DNA from: Talinum fruticosum
Lineage: Eukaryota > Streptophyta > Magnoliopsida > Caryophyllales > Talinaceae
Direction: 5' to 3'
Assembly (NCBI GenBank): GCA_021018815.1
Contig: JAITYX010000100.1
Coordinates: forward strand, 1,426,001 to 1,490,000
Length of the DNA stretch: 64,000 bases
The notes below the pieces were generated by a model. It did no database searches. It saw only the letters and a list, made by a program, of their open reading frames with translations, and was not told the DNA's origin. Both the position numbers and the translations under genes were made by a program. Every line of letters starts with the position of its first letter. Position 1 is the stretch's first letter. Below are positions 53,001-64,000 of the stretch, in pieces.

Positions 53001-53259
53001 TGGTGCAGTAATTGGCTTTTTGCTTTTTTTTTTTTGGGAGGGGGGTTGCTTAGTAAAATGTACTGCAACCTGTAGTAACAAAATTATGTAGGCAGCTCTA
53101 GTCATGTACATCTCACAAGTAAATCTGAGCTTCAGAGCACTTCTAGTATTGTGAATAGACTTTCTGATGACTTACAATCGTTCAAATATCCATCGACTCT
53201 TGTGCAGGTGTGAGCTGTTTAACACAACTCTTGACCAATATGTCAGAGGCCTCGGCTGA
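50025..53259 (+). CDS. BET5: TRAPP complex subunit BET5/TRAPPC1
   Basis: Four exons: 50025-50248, 50753-50867, 51822-51940 and 53208-53259, 169 residues, frame intact. The longin/SNARE-like fold is recognisable: [88 protein letters not shown], and the end [14 protein letters not shown]1 is a core subunit of the TRAPP tethering complexes that act as the Rab1/Ypt1 exchange factor in ER-Golgi and Golgi transport. The leader from about 49690 is CT-rich. Intron 2 (50868-51821) contains a plastid DNA insertion; intron 3 is long (51941-53207). Confidence 0.96.
51236..51478 (+). mobile_element. Chimeric plastid DNA insertion (NUPT): rrn23 end joined to ycf2
   Basis: The first part, with GGTCACGGCGAGACGAGCCG and TTATCATTACGATAGGTGTC, is the 3' end region of plastid 23S rRNA. 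At about 51326-51330 it switches to plastid ycf2: one frame reads [10 protein letters not shown] and another [12 protein letters not shown], both from the N-terminal third of Ycf2. The match ends near 51478. The two pieces are not adjacent in plastid genomes, so the insertion was assembled from separate fragments, with GTG microhomology at the join. It lies inside intron 2 of BET5 and does not touch exons. The identity is from memory of plastid sequences. Confidence 0.75.
51631..51723. repeat. Perfect 21-bp inverted repeat with 51-bp spacer
   Basis: The arm 51631-51651 (GCAACCTACCC ... TTATTGT) is the exact reverse complement of 51703-51723. Pairing stops abruptly on both sides. It is in BET5 intron 2, about 150 bases after the plastid insertion and 100 bases before exon 3. 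Confidence 0.9.
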
Positions 53260-55439
53260 TGCCCTTAGTATGCTGAAACTGGAGAATTCATGCGAAAGAG
53301 CTTAATCGACTCTTAACGATTTTTGAAAGTGCGCCCTCTGGTTTATAGCATGATGTTGCCTCCTTTCTAAACTTAAAATCGGGAAGAAATTCAATTTATC
53401 GAATAGTTTGAAGATTTTGAATTGGGATGTTTTAATGCCCTCTTTCCCATCATTTGTATATTTCAAATTCTGTAATCCATGTTTTCAGGATGTTTTCTAG
53501 TGCTTATCTCCAGTTTCTCTACCCTTATATTTTACTATGTTTTATCCTGTGTTTGATGAAGTTTTTGTGTCTCATTTTATTCGATGAACTTTTGTGTTTT
53601 TTTATGGTATTATCTTGTGAGTCTATGTCATTAAAAAATTGTAGACCTGCATCTGTGCATTCAAAAACAATAAATTCACATAAAGAGACGCATTTGGATG
53701 AAGCCTTTATTGTAAACAAGTTTATTTTGCCATATGAGTCAGAATCTCAAGTGCGGTTATGTATAGTAACCATGAGAAGTTTAGATCAGCAACACATTAA
53801 ACACCCTGTAACTTAAAAAAATTGACTACCATCGGTCTGTGCAATAGAAGCTGTCAGTGCAATTGAATCAGATATGCTCTCACTGTTCTTGAATATCGTC
53901 TTGATGTAAGAATGCCTTGTTATATAAGAACCAATTGACATACTTAAGACTTGAGCTGATGACATGCCATCCCCTAAGTCGAAGTCCTTGTAAGAACCAA
54001 AATTGACATACATAAGACTTGAGCCGATGACATGCCATCCATTGAGTCGAGGTCCTTGTAAATTTGGGCGATGACTTGCATTTTTAATGGGAAAGACGAG
54101 TGGCAGTATAGCAATCTAGTAACTAGCTTGTGAGGTGCTGTTTCTCATCCCTCCGGATGGACTCCTATGGGGCATTTTCCTTGTTTGTTTGGAGGGAAGT
54201 TATTGTGGTCAGGAGGTCTTTGTGCACCTATTTGCTAATGAGTTGGACTTTCCTTGTGATTTAAACAAAATGCTTTCTCCATTTATTCACGAACTCCTAT
54301 CAGTTATACTAACACATGTTGATTTAATGAACAATAATTCGTTTTAAATAAGATATTAAATTCAAGTATTTGAATCAGCAGTCGAGACCACTTTTAAGTT
54401 CTCAAAGTTGTGGACTCTACATAACGCATCATAGATTAAGTGTGACATACAGGTAAACCCTAATGAGAGAGACTCCTGATAAGTTGATCATCAAGAATTT
54501 ACGCAGGCAATATCAATGATTTCAGGGTTTGGCAACTTGATAGAAACTGAAACATTGAAAGTGAACATGCCATTCAGCTTTAAGAACACAACTCTGATTC
54601 AATAAGACGGTTCATCATTGGCCAAACGTTACAGAAACCCATTGCAAGAGCCACCAACAAAGCTATTGTGAGGTACCTCACCAAAACTGGGAGCCTCGAA
54701 GGGTGACTTCTTTAGTGAGGAGAAAACATAAGAGATTATATACAAGATACTTCATTATGGACCAAAGTCTTCGCGACAAACCTCCTCAAGGACGTTGATT
54801 ACCCTTTTGTGAGAGAGCATGCCATGAGGCATCTCCGATAAATCCAGAACTGCGACTTTCATCTTAAGATTCATCCATTTTATTGAGAAAATGCTAGTCA
54901 TTACACCAGACTTCATGGGCAGCAATGACACCATGTACCAAAAAGAACATTGTATGGTAGACTACCGATGTCATCACCGGGGAATGCACATTATCTAACC
55001 TAGCTCCACCCGAGCTTAGCTGGCAAGGGAGCGAATGATGTTGAAACAATGAACCACATGAAATTTCCAAAAACGGCGATGAAAACTAATAAAGAATTCA
55101 AAGCATGCATATGCACAAGAAGTCCCACCACCAACCACCACCAAGAACAAAGGACTTCCAAGTCAACAGCACGTTCACCTACATGGTGAAGATACGAGCA
55201 AGGAAGACGAAGGGATAAACAAAAATAGAACATAGATAACTTCCATCTAGCCTCACTTGGCAAATCTCCCATCCCCGACAAAGCCCTCAACGCCCACTTA
55301 ATATGTAGCTTACACACCCAAAACAAAAAGAACATAGAGGACTAATCAAGTAAATGCAAGACAACAATGATACCTCACGCATAAGATGGCCATAATAATA
55401 AAACAGCATTCACAAAACTTAGCTAGATATAAAACTTTT
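53260..55439. other. BET5 3' flank and unassigned spacer
   Basis: The BET5 3'UTR (to about 53.6 kb) is followed by sequence without a recognisable gene. It contains the tandem pair at 53925-54059. Open frames at 54135-54347 and 55000-55335 show no known motif; the latter borders the repeat mosaic and may be transposon-derived. Confidence 0.5.
53925..54059. repeat. Tandem duplication, 66-69 bp units
   Basis: Two copies contain TAAGAACCAA ... TTGACATAC, AAGACTTGAGC and GATGACATGCCATCC, ending GTCCTTG. They are about 90% identical. Confidence 0.9.
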
Positions 55440-56090
55440 GTCAGGAGTCATAACAAAAATTAGCTTCCATTGTAGGTTCAACAAGCTGCACACGGCCGCA
55501 TGCCCTAAGCTAGATATAAAATTTACAACTCAAACAACTACCCAAATATAAAATAAATAAAATTTACAACTCAAACAACTACTCAAATATAAAATAAATA
55601 AAATTTACAACTCAACAGGACAGACGTGCGGCAAAAAGGGTTCATATCCGTCGATTCCAACTCAAACTACAGATGACAAAAGTATCTCCTAAGCTACCCA
55701 CACGGTTGGCTCACATAGACATTTAGAGCGACTAAACCATATCCCTTCAAAAATAATGATTCAACTCACTTTACACCATCTAGCTTACAAACCATAGCTC
55801 ATAATACACTTTACAACAAAACTCAAAGAGTTAATGATGCCATTGATTACAAAAAAAAAATCTTCAATTCGACAATTTTCTCTAATATAACCTTGAAAAG
55901 CAAAAATAAAGAAGGGGATCAGCAACCACACACTTCGTGGATAATTCTCGCCTCTCAAAACCAAAAAACTTTGCACATCAATAATATATACAATAACATT
56001 CAAGTATCATTCATAGCATAGCAATGGCATGGGTATCACGTAAAGAACTACATTAGGCAATCATTCGTCATAATGAAACTAAGAAGATCG
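55440..56090. repeat. Dispersed copy of the ~650-bp repeat family
   Basis: It shares with the array at 60028-62270 the ordered words AACTCAAACAACTA, AGATGACAAAAGTAT, CACACGGTTGGCTCACATAG, TTCTCTAATATAACCTTG, ATTCAAGTATCATT and CAATGGCATGGGTAT. A 47-bp sub-duplication (AATTTACAACTCAAACAACTA) sits at about 55517-55615. It probably marks an LTR copy of the same retroelement. Confidence 0.75.
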
Positions 56091-57039
56091 TCCTTTTTGC
56101 GTGTTGTCAAGAAGAATCATTGATGAAACTACACTTTTATGCTTTAAGAACATTTACACAGTTATACATGGAGACAGCATGTAAATAGATCAAGATTAAA
56201 GTTTGAATTTCAACACATAAGAATGAAATACCCATTTAAGTTACTTCCTGTGCTAAAGCCCTCAAAATCATTTAGTCATCTCCTTTGAGCAAAAGAATCA
56301 CACTTTAGGGCATTGGTTAGATACTAGTCTTGCTAGATGGAAGAGTTCACTCACCCGCAGTGACACTTATATACCATTAAAACGCTAAAGTCAGGAGGCA
56401 CTCTACCCTCGTCATGCACTCTACTAGTCCCATTATCTAGAATAAACAAGCTTAGACTGAGCCCTCCTTGGAAGTTAGAGCTAGACTAGGCCACCAAACC
56501 CTTGAAACAAAATAAATCTCCTCCTATCACAACATTGAATCAATGAAAGAACCGCCATTGAATCAATGAAAGAAACTGCCTTTTGTAAGATTCATTCTAA
56601 AATCATGATTCAACCATATTTTCAACTTTTTCCAAATAAGTAAAAGTAAATCGTCACATTTCCACCTCCTATTTACTATCTTTTTTACGTTTATTCACTC
56701 TATCGAGGGCCCAAGGAGCAATAATACCATGAAAGGGCAAAAGTGGGCTTGCAGGTATCCATTTCAAACCTTTTTAGATTCTAAAACAAATTTCACTATC
56801 AATCATTTCACACAACAAATGGGTGGATAATCAAGCCAACATTCAAAGCAAAATGAAGATCAAGAACTTCACGGGTCAAATTATTAATTTCTATCACACA
56901 TCCACTTAATAAAATCAATTAATTCAAAGTACTCAATCACATGACACTTGCACAACTACTGTTAAGAGCAAGAGTACACCACTACTACCACTACTGCTAG
57001 AAAGAATTTCATTCACTTATCAGTACATTCACATAACAC
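56091..57039. other. Unassigned sequence within the retroelement mosaic
   Basis: No coding domain is recognised on either strand. Given the flanking LTR-related repeats on both sides it is probably internal sequence of the same element. Confidence 0.35.
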
Positions 57040-57345
57040 ATCAATGTTCACTTCAAAACAAACAAGTAGCTACCTAAGCTCGTAAGGGTCATATATTGCT
57101 CCTAATGCCACATTTGCACTTCGTAACACGTACAATCGTTGCACTAGTGTACAAAGAGATGCCTAGACAACTACATGTAAACGCAAACCGCATCTTGTAC
57201 TGCCCCGAGAGAGCCAGGGTTAGTTACTTTTGAGGTTTCCAATCTCGATGAAGTTAAAAGGGGATTAAACGAAGGTTAATTCTTCAAAATTCATTACTTC
57301 CATTTCCTGGGAAAATACTGAGATGGGCTAGAGTGAGAAACTAGA
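57040..57345 (-). mobile_element. LTR/leader junction copy 1 of an LTR retroelement
   Basis: 57044-57197 and 57197-57335 match 59693-60000 closely (TTCAAAACAAACAAG, CCACATTTGCACTT, GTACAAAGAGATGCCT, then GATTAAACGAAGGTTAATT, TTTCCTGGGAAAAT). Copy 1 lacks the ~40 bases that include the primer binding site in copy 2. The match ends where the LINE sequence begins. Confidence 0.65.
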
Positions 57346-57356
57346 GAGAGAGAGGG

Positions 57357-59490
57357 TATGAGGGGCTGCAATGGCGAGAAAGACTAAACATAAATCCAAG
57401 CAAAATAAACTAAATTCCACATCTCCCCAATCAATACCGACAATCATTGAACCAATAGATAACCAAGCCAAAGATGCTGAACAAAACAAGAATGGTACTG
57501 TTCCATTGGAGTTAAGTACCGAGAGCAAAGGAGATCCCACCCAGATGAGGAACCGAGCTTTGCTAGCTGGATCGATGCACTCAGGAAGCGAAGGCAATCG
57601 AGTACCTCAGCAGAGAGGCCGAAAAAGGAACAGAGAGAAGGTATGCACTCGAAGTGTGAAAGTACACCAAATCTGGGTTTTACACTGTATTATGTTCAAC
57701 CGATCACACATAATGAGATGAAAATCTAATGTATTGAAGCTCATGAGATAGCAAGTGAAGTAGAATACTGAAATTCTTCTGTGATTTGCTTTGTTCTTGG
57801 TGCCAGTTCAAAGTTATTGAAGGTTTTTTAATAGAATCTGGGGACCTAAAACCCTTAACAAAGTTATTGCTAAACCTAATGGGGTGTTTATTGCTAGATT
57901 TCATTCAACTCTAGAAAGGGATGACATCCTTCAGCACTCATTCATCTACTTTGATAAAAAATCATTGTTGGTTAAACCATGGGCGTTGGGTCAATATGTG
58001 GACAAAGATGTTATAGCATAAATTCTAAATTCTGGAGTATAGAGGATTTGAGCAAAGATTGGTAGCCTCATAGGGAGACCAATGGCTGCAGATAAAACAA
58101 CATAAAATAAGAACATAACAAGATTTGCTAGGCTGCTCATAGAGATGGATATTGGCACAGAATTTCCTGATCAAATAACATTCATGAATGAACCTGGCGA
58201 CATCATAGTCCAAGAGGTGGAATATGAATGGAAACCACTTAAATGTGGTAAATGTAGCATGTATGGGCACAATACTGAGGATTGCAGGAAAGGTGTAAAA
58301 CGAGCGTGGACGAAAAAGGTTCAAACTGTGCAGCCATCTAAACCAATGCAAACACAACAAGAAGACCAGCACTCAGAAAGGCCTAGAATGGAGGAAAATA
58401 CTGAGGAACACATACTTACAATCATTCAAACAGAAGAAGGAGATGCAACTGGATATGCAACCCTCATTGCAGGATATGCAGCAAATAGTATGGTTCATCA
58501 AAAAGTTTTGGGTCCTTAGCAAGGGACCATGGATAAATGTGGGTTTTGGAACATTCAAGGCCTAAATGGCCCAAATAAGCATACTGCCATTAGACGCTTT
58601 ATGCAGATGAATAAATGTCCAATCCTTGGCATAGTGGAAACAAAGACAAGAGCTAGTAAAGAAGAGGAGAATAGACAAAGTATCAATCCTATATGGAACA
58701 AATAGTCGAATGCAACAATGGAAGATAAGGGGAGAATTAGGGTTATATGGGATGCAAATATAGTCAGTATTGAAATCTTACACATGCAGCCAACAATATA
58801 TGCATATCAAGACCACATGCTGGAATGACACCAATCTACATAACTGTAGTTTATGGATCGAATGATGCTGATGAAAAGAAGATACTCTGGACACACCTAT
58901 TTCAGATCAGCACAACCATCAATGCACCATGAACTGTTCGTGGAGACTTCAACAGCCTATTAAGCGTTGGGGAAAGAATGGGAGGGATGCAGTAACACCT
59001 AATGAAGTTGAAGAATTCCATAAACGTGTGGGGATGTGTTTTGTACAGGAGATGAGAAACAATGGACCCAGGTTTACATGGAGCAACAAACAAGGCGCTA
59101 CCAGTATTTTCCAAATTGGACAATGCGTTAATTAATGGTGAAGGTATTCAAGCGTTTGCTCAGGTGGAATACCAAACCTTACCCGAGGACATATCAGACC
59201 ACACACCTCCATTGGTGAATCTGAAAATAAATGGCCCCAATAGTATTCCAAGCCTCAAATACAGCAATATGTGGGCTAACTGCAGTGAATTTCATGAAGT
59301 AGTAATGGCAGTATGGCATATTCAGACTCCAGTATCTAATACATCGATGTATCAATTGAGATCAAAGCTCAAAGCCCTCAAAAGACATTGGAGAGACTTA
59401 ATAAGTACAAATTCAGCAATGTGCAGGTTCGGGCAACTGAGGCATTGAACAAATTACATGCTTTACAGAGGGAAAAGATATAGTATACAT
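57357..59490 (+). mobile_element. Truncated, decayed LINE (L1-type non-LTR retrotransposon)
   Basis: The 5' part encodes a basic ORF1 start (MARKTKHKSKQNKLNSTSPQ). Pieces of a DUF4283-type region follow, and MDIGTEFPDQITFMNE then leads into a CCHC zinc knuckle CGKCSMYGHNTEDC. ORF2 begins near 58531 (GFWNIQGLNGPNKHTAIRRF), the start of the AP-endonuclease domain. It continues with the GDFNSLL motif region, FTWSNKQ and SKLDNALIN across several stops and shifts. The reading ends in the linker after the endonuclease; no reverse transcriptase (YADD) is present. It is a dead element inserted in, or next to, the LTR-related repeat. Confidence 0.88.
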
Positions 59491-59689
59491 GGCAGTCAAA
59501 GTGAATCAGTGTTTGCTAGAAAGAAAAAACAGAATTTTTGCATCCAAAAGTAGAAATAGACTCAAAGGAATAAACATATAGTACACACAATTGTAAAACC
59601 AGGGTATGCCCTGAGTAAACTGTATATGCTGGGAGATGAAGTATGAAATAGACAAAGACACTAAAATTTTACCTAAAAAAACCACATCA

Positions 59690-60010
59690 ATGTTCGCTTC
59701 AAAACAAACAAGGTAGCTACCTATGCTCATACGAGCATGTAGTGCTCTTAATACCACATTTGCACTTTATAACACGCAAGATCGTTGCACTAGAGTACAA
59801 AGAGATGCCTCAACAACAATATGTAAATGCTAAACATAGATTGTAACCTATGGTCCCAGGACCATGCTCTGATAACATCTTGTAATGGCCAGAGTTCTCA
59901 GGTTAGTTGCTTTTGAGGTTTTCAATCTTGATGAAGTTAAAGCGGGATTAAACGAAGGTTAATTTTTTAAAAATTCATTACTTCGATTTCCTGGGAAAAT
60001 TTTGACATAG
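59690..60010 (-). mobile_element. LTR/leader junction copy 2 with tRNA-Met-type primer site
   Basis: On the - strand, TGTTATCAGAGC (59866-59877) closely matches the plant primer binding site TGGTATCAGAGC for initiator tRNA-Met. Immediately 5' of it (to the right on the + strand) an LTR ends in CA (59881-59882 on the + strand read TG). This places an LTR to the right of 59881 and internal sequence to the left, with the element oriented on the - strand. No gag-pol domains were recognised. Confidence 0.65.
59866..59877 (-). other. Primer binding site (tRNA-Met type)
   Basis: The - strand 12-mer TGTTATCAGAGC differs at one base from the canonical TGGTATCAGAGC. It lies three bases from the LTR end. 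Confidence 0.6.
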
Positions 60011-60027
60011 TTCCAACAGAAACTCAC

Positions 60028-62270
60028 CTATTACCCACTATTACCTAAGGCTCGTAGCCTACACCTCCGCATAAGATACACTAAAAACTCAACAGCCACA
60101 TGCCCGACTACAACACAACTCAAACAAATATTGAAATATAAAATAATTAAATTTATAACTCAACGGGAGATACGCCCAGAGCAAAAGACGTTCACATCCC
60201 TTGATTCTAACTCAAACTATAGATGACAAAAGTATAACTCAATCTCCTAAGCCACCCACATGGTTAGGTGACATAGCCATTCAAAGCAATTACACAATAT
60301 GCAATAAACGTAACACGAATAAGAATCCTTAAAAAATAATGATTTAACTCACAGTACACCATCCAACTTACACCATCCAGCTTACCGACCATAGCTCGTA
60401 GACACATATACACTATACAAGACTAAAGGAGTAAACGATGCCATTCCGTACAGAACAGATTTTCAATTGAACAATTTTCTCTAATATAACCTTGGAAACG
60501 GAAAATAAGGAGAAGGGGGTGAGCAACCACAAGCTCCATAGATAATTCTCACCTCTCAAAACCAAAAAATATTTGCACAATGATAATATATATAATAGCA
60601 TTCAAGTATCATTAAGAGCATAACAATGGCATGGGTATTACGTAAAGAACTACGCTAGGCAACCATAATGAAACTGAAACACGCCTATTACCCGCTATTA
60701 CCTAAGGCTCGTAGCCTACACCTCCACATAAGATACACTAGAAACTCAACTGCCACATGCCCCAGTCCAACACTACTCAAACAACTATTGAAATATAAAA
60801 CTATTGAAGTTTATAACTCAACGGGAGACACGCTAGAGCAAAAGGGGTTCATATCCCTCGATTGTAATTCAAACTATAGATGACAAAAGTATAACTCAAT
60901 CTCCTAAGCCACCCACACTGATGGCTCACATAGCCATTCAAAGCGACTATACGATAAGCCACCCACACTGTTGGCTCACATAGCTATTCAAAGTGACTAT
61001 ACGATATGAAATACACGTAACACGAATACAACTCCTTCAAATATAATGATTTAACTCACAGTACACCGTCCAGCTTACAGACCATAGTGCACGTACACCA
61101 TCCAGCTTACAGACCATAGTGCACACAGACCACAGATCGCAAACACGTACACTTTACAACAAGACTAAAGGAGTAAACAATGTCATTTAGTACTTCAATT
61201 TGACCATTTTCTCTAATATAACCTTGCAAAGGGAAAATAAGAAGGAAGGTGAGCAACCACACGCTCCGTAGAGAATTCTCACCTCTAAAAACCAATAGCA
61301 TTCAAGTATCATCAAGAGCATAGCAATGGCATGGGCATTATGTAAAGAACTGCGTTAGGCAACCATTCATCATAATGAAACTGAAACTCGCCTATTACCC
61401 TATTACCCGCCATTAGCCAAGGTTCGTAGCCTACACCTCCACATAAGATATACTAGAAACTCTAACACTAGAAACTCAACAGCCACATAACCGAGTGCAA
61501 CGCAACACGAACAACTCAAACAACTATTGGAATATAAAGTAATTAAAATTTATAACTCAATGGGAAACACGCCCGAACCAAAAGGAGTTCATGTCCCTCG
61601 ATTCTAACTCAAAACTATAGATGACAAAAGTATAACTCAATCTCCTAAGCCACCCACACGGTTGGCTCACAGCCATTCAGAGTGACTACACGATATGCAA
61701 TACACGCAATACTAATACGAATCCTTCAAAAATAATGATTTAACTCACCATCATGTTGACATACCACAGCTCGCAAACACGAGTAAACGATGCCATTCAG
61801 TAAACAAAAGATCTTCAATTCAGCAATTTTCCCTAATATAACCTTGAAAAGGGAAAAGGAGGAAGGTGAGCAACCACATGCACTTGTAGATAATTCTCAC
61901 CTCTCAAAGCCGGAAAATATTTGCGCATCGATAATATATATAAATTCAAGTATCATTAAGAGCAAAACAATAGCATAGGTATAACGTAAGAAACTATGTT
62001 AGGTGATCATTCATCATAATGAAACTCAAACTCGCCTATTACCCACTATTACGCAAGACTCGAAGCCTACACCTCCAGATAGGATACACTAGAAACTCAT
62101 CACCCACATGCCTGAGTACAACACAACTAAAACAACTGCCCAAATATAAAATATTTTAAATTTATAACTCAACAGGACAAAGCCCGGAGCAAAAGGCGTT
62201 CATATCCCTCGGTTGCAACTCAAACTATAGATGCCAAAACTATAACTCAATCTCCCGGAGCAAAAAGCTA
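60028..62270. repeat. Tandem array of ~650-700-bp units (about 3.4 copies)
   Basis: Units start with (C/G)CCTATTACCC at about 60030, 60683, 61388 and 62031. Each contains GGCTCGTAGCCTACACCTCC, GATACACTA, the word TATAACTCAA, CATATCCCTCGATT, GCCACCCACA and TTCTCTAATATAACCTTG. Each ends in GCATAACAATGGCATGGGTAT and ATAATGAAACTGAAAC. The third unit lacks part of the middle; the second carries local duplications (60920-61000 and 61050-61120). On the - strand the units contain short similar open frames (VLRGEN..RSVWLL), which reflect repetition only. Confidence 0.88.
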
Positions 62271-64000
62271 AGCCTTGCAGTCACAAGGCTTGAATGAAAC
62301 ATCGAAAAGGGAGGAACAAAGGGAAATTTTGGGAACTCAAGATGAGGTCCTTTGGCAAATTGGTGAGCCAGTTAGGAGGATCAGGCAGATGTTTTTTGCG
62401 CAATATTAGGAAATGAGTAATAGAAGTTATGCCCTTTCAAAAAATACATCAAGCCTAATATTTTTATAGGCTTATGTTTAGAAGAAAGAGCTCAAAGAAC
62501 AAGACCGGAAAGATATAGGCCTTCTAAATTAGCAACCTGATTCCTTTGGCTATTTTGTGAGCCACTTTGAACAAAAGGAAATCAGAGAATTTCCAACAAA
62601 AAGGTAAGCATTGCAGTCACAAGGCTTGACGCACAGAAAATGAAACACCGATAAAGAGGAACAAGAGAAATTTTGGGCTCTCAAGATGAGGTCTTTTGAA
62701 AATTTGGTAAGCCCTTCGGAGGTAAGGACCATGAAGATGATTTAGGGAAATATTAGGAAACGAGTATTAAAAGGAAATAGATCAAGCCTAATGTTTTTAT
62801 AGGCTTATGTTTAGAAGAAAGAACTCAAAGAAGAAGACCCCAAAGAAATAGGCCTTCTAAACTAGCAAGTTGATTCCTTTGGCTATTTTGTGAGCCACTT
62901 TGGACAAAAAGAAATCGTAGAAGTTCCAACGAAAAGGTAAGCATTGCAGTAACAAGGCTTGATGCGTCGAAAATGAAACACCTATAAGGGAGGAACAAGA
63001 GCAATTTTGGGCACTCAAAATGAGGTCCGTCGGAAAATTGGTGAGCTAGTTAGGAGGTAAGGACCGTGAAGTCTGTTTTAGGAAAATATTAAGAAACGAA
63101 TATCGAAAGGAATAACTTAAGCCCTTTTTATAAATAGATCAAGCCTAATGTTTTTACACGCTTATGATTAGAAGAAAGAACTCAAAGAAGAAGACCAAAA
63201 AGAAATAGGCCTTCTAAACTAGGAAGCTGATTCCTTTGGCTATTTTGTGAGCCACTTTGGTCAAAAAGAAATCGGAGAGTTTCCAACAAAAGCTAAGCCT
63301 TGCGGTCACAAGGCTTGAATGAAACATCGAAAACGGAGGAACAAAGGGAAATTTTGGGAACTCAAGATGAGGTCCTTTGGCAAATTGGGAGTCACAAGGC
63401 TTGACGCTTACAGAAAATGAAACATCGATAAAGAGGAACAAGAGAAATTTTGGGCTCTCAAGATGAGGTCTTTTGAAAATTTGGTAAGCCCTTCGGAGGT
63501 AAGGACCATGAAGATGTTTTAAGGAAATATTAGGAAACGAATATTAAAAGGAAATAGATCAAGCCAAATGTTTTTATAGGCTTATGTTTAGAAGAAAGAA
63601 CACGAAGAAGAAGACCACAAAGAAATAGGCCTTCTAAACTAGCAAGTTGATTCCTTTGGCTATTTTGTGAGCCACTTTGGACAAAAAGAAATCATAGAAG
63701 TTCCAACGAAAAAGGTAAGCATTACGAGTAACAAGGCTTGATGCGTCGAAAATGAAACACCTATAAGGGAGGAACAAGAGCAATTTTGGGCACTCAAAAT
63801 GAGGTCCGTTGGAAAATTGGTGAGCTAGTTAGGAGGTAAGGCGTGAAGATGTTTTAGGAAAATATTAAGAAACGAATATTAGAAGGGAATAACTCATGCC
63901 CTTTTTATAAATAGATCAAGCCTAATGTTTTTATAGGCTTATGATTAGAAGAAAGAACTCAAAGAAGAAGACCAATAAGAAATTGGCCTTCTAAACTAGG
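62270..64000. repeat. Higher-order tandem array of ~340-360-bp monomers, reaching the window edge
   Basis: The landmark GCCTAATGTTTTTATAGGC recurs at 62452, 62789, 63145, 63563 and 63921. Alternate monomers are more alike than neighbours (A type with CTCAAGATGAGGTC and GCCCTTCGGAGG, B type with CACTCAAAATGAGGTCCG and GAGCTAGTTAGG), giving a dimeric period of about 775 bp. One monomer (63145-63563) is about 60 bases longer because it contains a junction between two different copies near 63385. The array continues past the right edge. Confidence 0.9.

Noticed and set aside
55000..55335. 111-residue hydrophobic frame on the - strand
   Set aside because: No recognisable domain and located at the edge of repeat sequence; probably chance.
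55785..61301. Similar short frames (VLRGEN..SVWLL) recurring on the - strand
   Set aside because: They recur because the underlying 650-bp DNA repeat recurs; they lack consistent starts and lengths.
62270..64000. CRISPR-like or satellite-RNA array
   Set aside because: Monomers are contiguous and hundreds of bases long with no unique spacers, and the genome is a plant's; it is an ordinary tandem repeat.

Overview
This window is nuclear DNA from a flowering plant, almost certainly a eudicot or related lineage with a fairly repeat-rich genome. The evidence is GT-AG introns in nearly every gene, AT-rich spacers, plant-only families (AP2/ERF DREB factor, DUO1 MYB, LRK10-like kinase relic, DUF2301 plastid protein), plant LTR, LINE and Helitron relics, and a fragment of plastid DNA inside an intron. 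I cannot name the species.

Layout. About 1.1-6.7 kb (+): an alpha/beta-hydrolase gene entering from the left. 7.7-8.8 kb (-): an intronless DREB-type AP2/ERF transcription factor. 8.8-12 kb: AT-rich spacer with microsatellites. 12.0-12.75 kb (-): a broken LRK10-like receptor kinase. 13.1-15.6 kb (+): a plastid-targeted DUF2301 membrane protein. 16.3-20.7 kb (-): a type I (DnaJ A) cytosolic co-chaperone with a C-terminal farnesylation box and a long inferred 5'UTR intron. 25.5-29 kb (+): a histidine-phosphatase (phosphoglycerate mutase-like) gene. 29.7-31.9 kb (-): the male-germline MYB gene DUO1. 32.3-37.1 kb (+): the plastid cysteine desulfurase NFS2, divergent from DUO1 with only about 305 bp between the two start codons. 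38.1-43.6 kb (-): a SWIM zinc-finger protein with a MULE-transposase-like core. About 44.1-48.2 kb: a decayed Helitron with a PIF1-type helicase relic. 50.0-53.3 kb (+): the TRAPP subunit BET5/TRAPPC1, whose second intron carries a chimeric plastid insertion. 54-64 kb: a gene-poor mosaic of LTR-retroelement pieces with a tRNA-Met-type primer binding site, a truncated LINE, and two families of large tandem repeats running off the right edge.

The genes are ordinary housekeeping and regulatory loci and do not form one pathway. The most striking window-wide signal is that six of the nine recognisable genes carry exactly one single-base indel in an otherwise well-conserved exon. Five are a missing base and one is an extra base; each lies in a run of identical bases, and each restores family-typical protein and splice phase when corrected. 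This pattern fits residual consensus errors of long-read sequence better than six independent pseudogenes. I found no convincing novel multi-gene system. The best biological leads are the compact DUO1/NFS2 divergent promoter, the diverged miR159-like site in DUO1, the unknown exon cluster captured antisense in the DUO1 intron, the rrn23/ycf2 chimera in BET5, and the Helitron family with two matching degenerate 3' ends.
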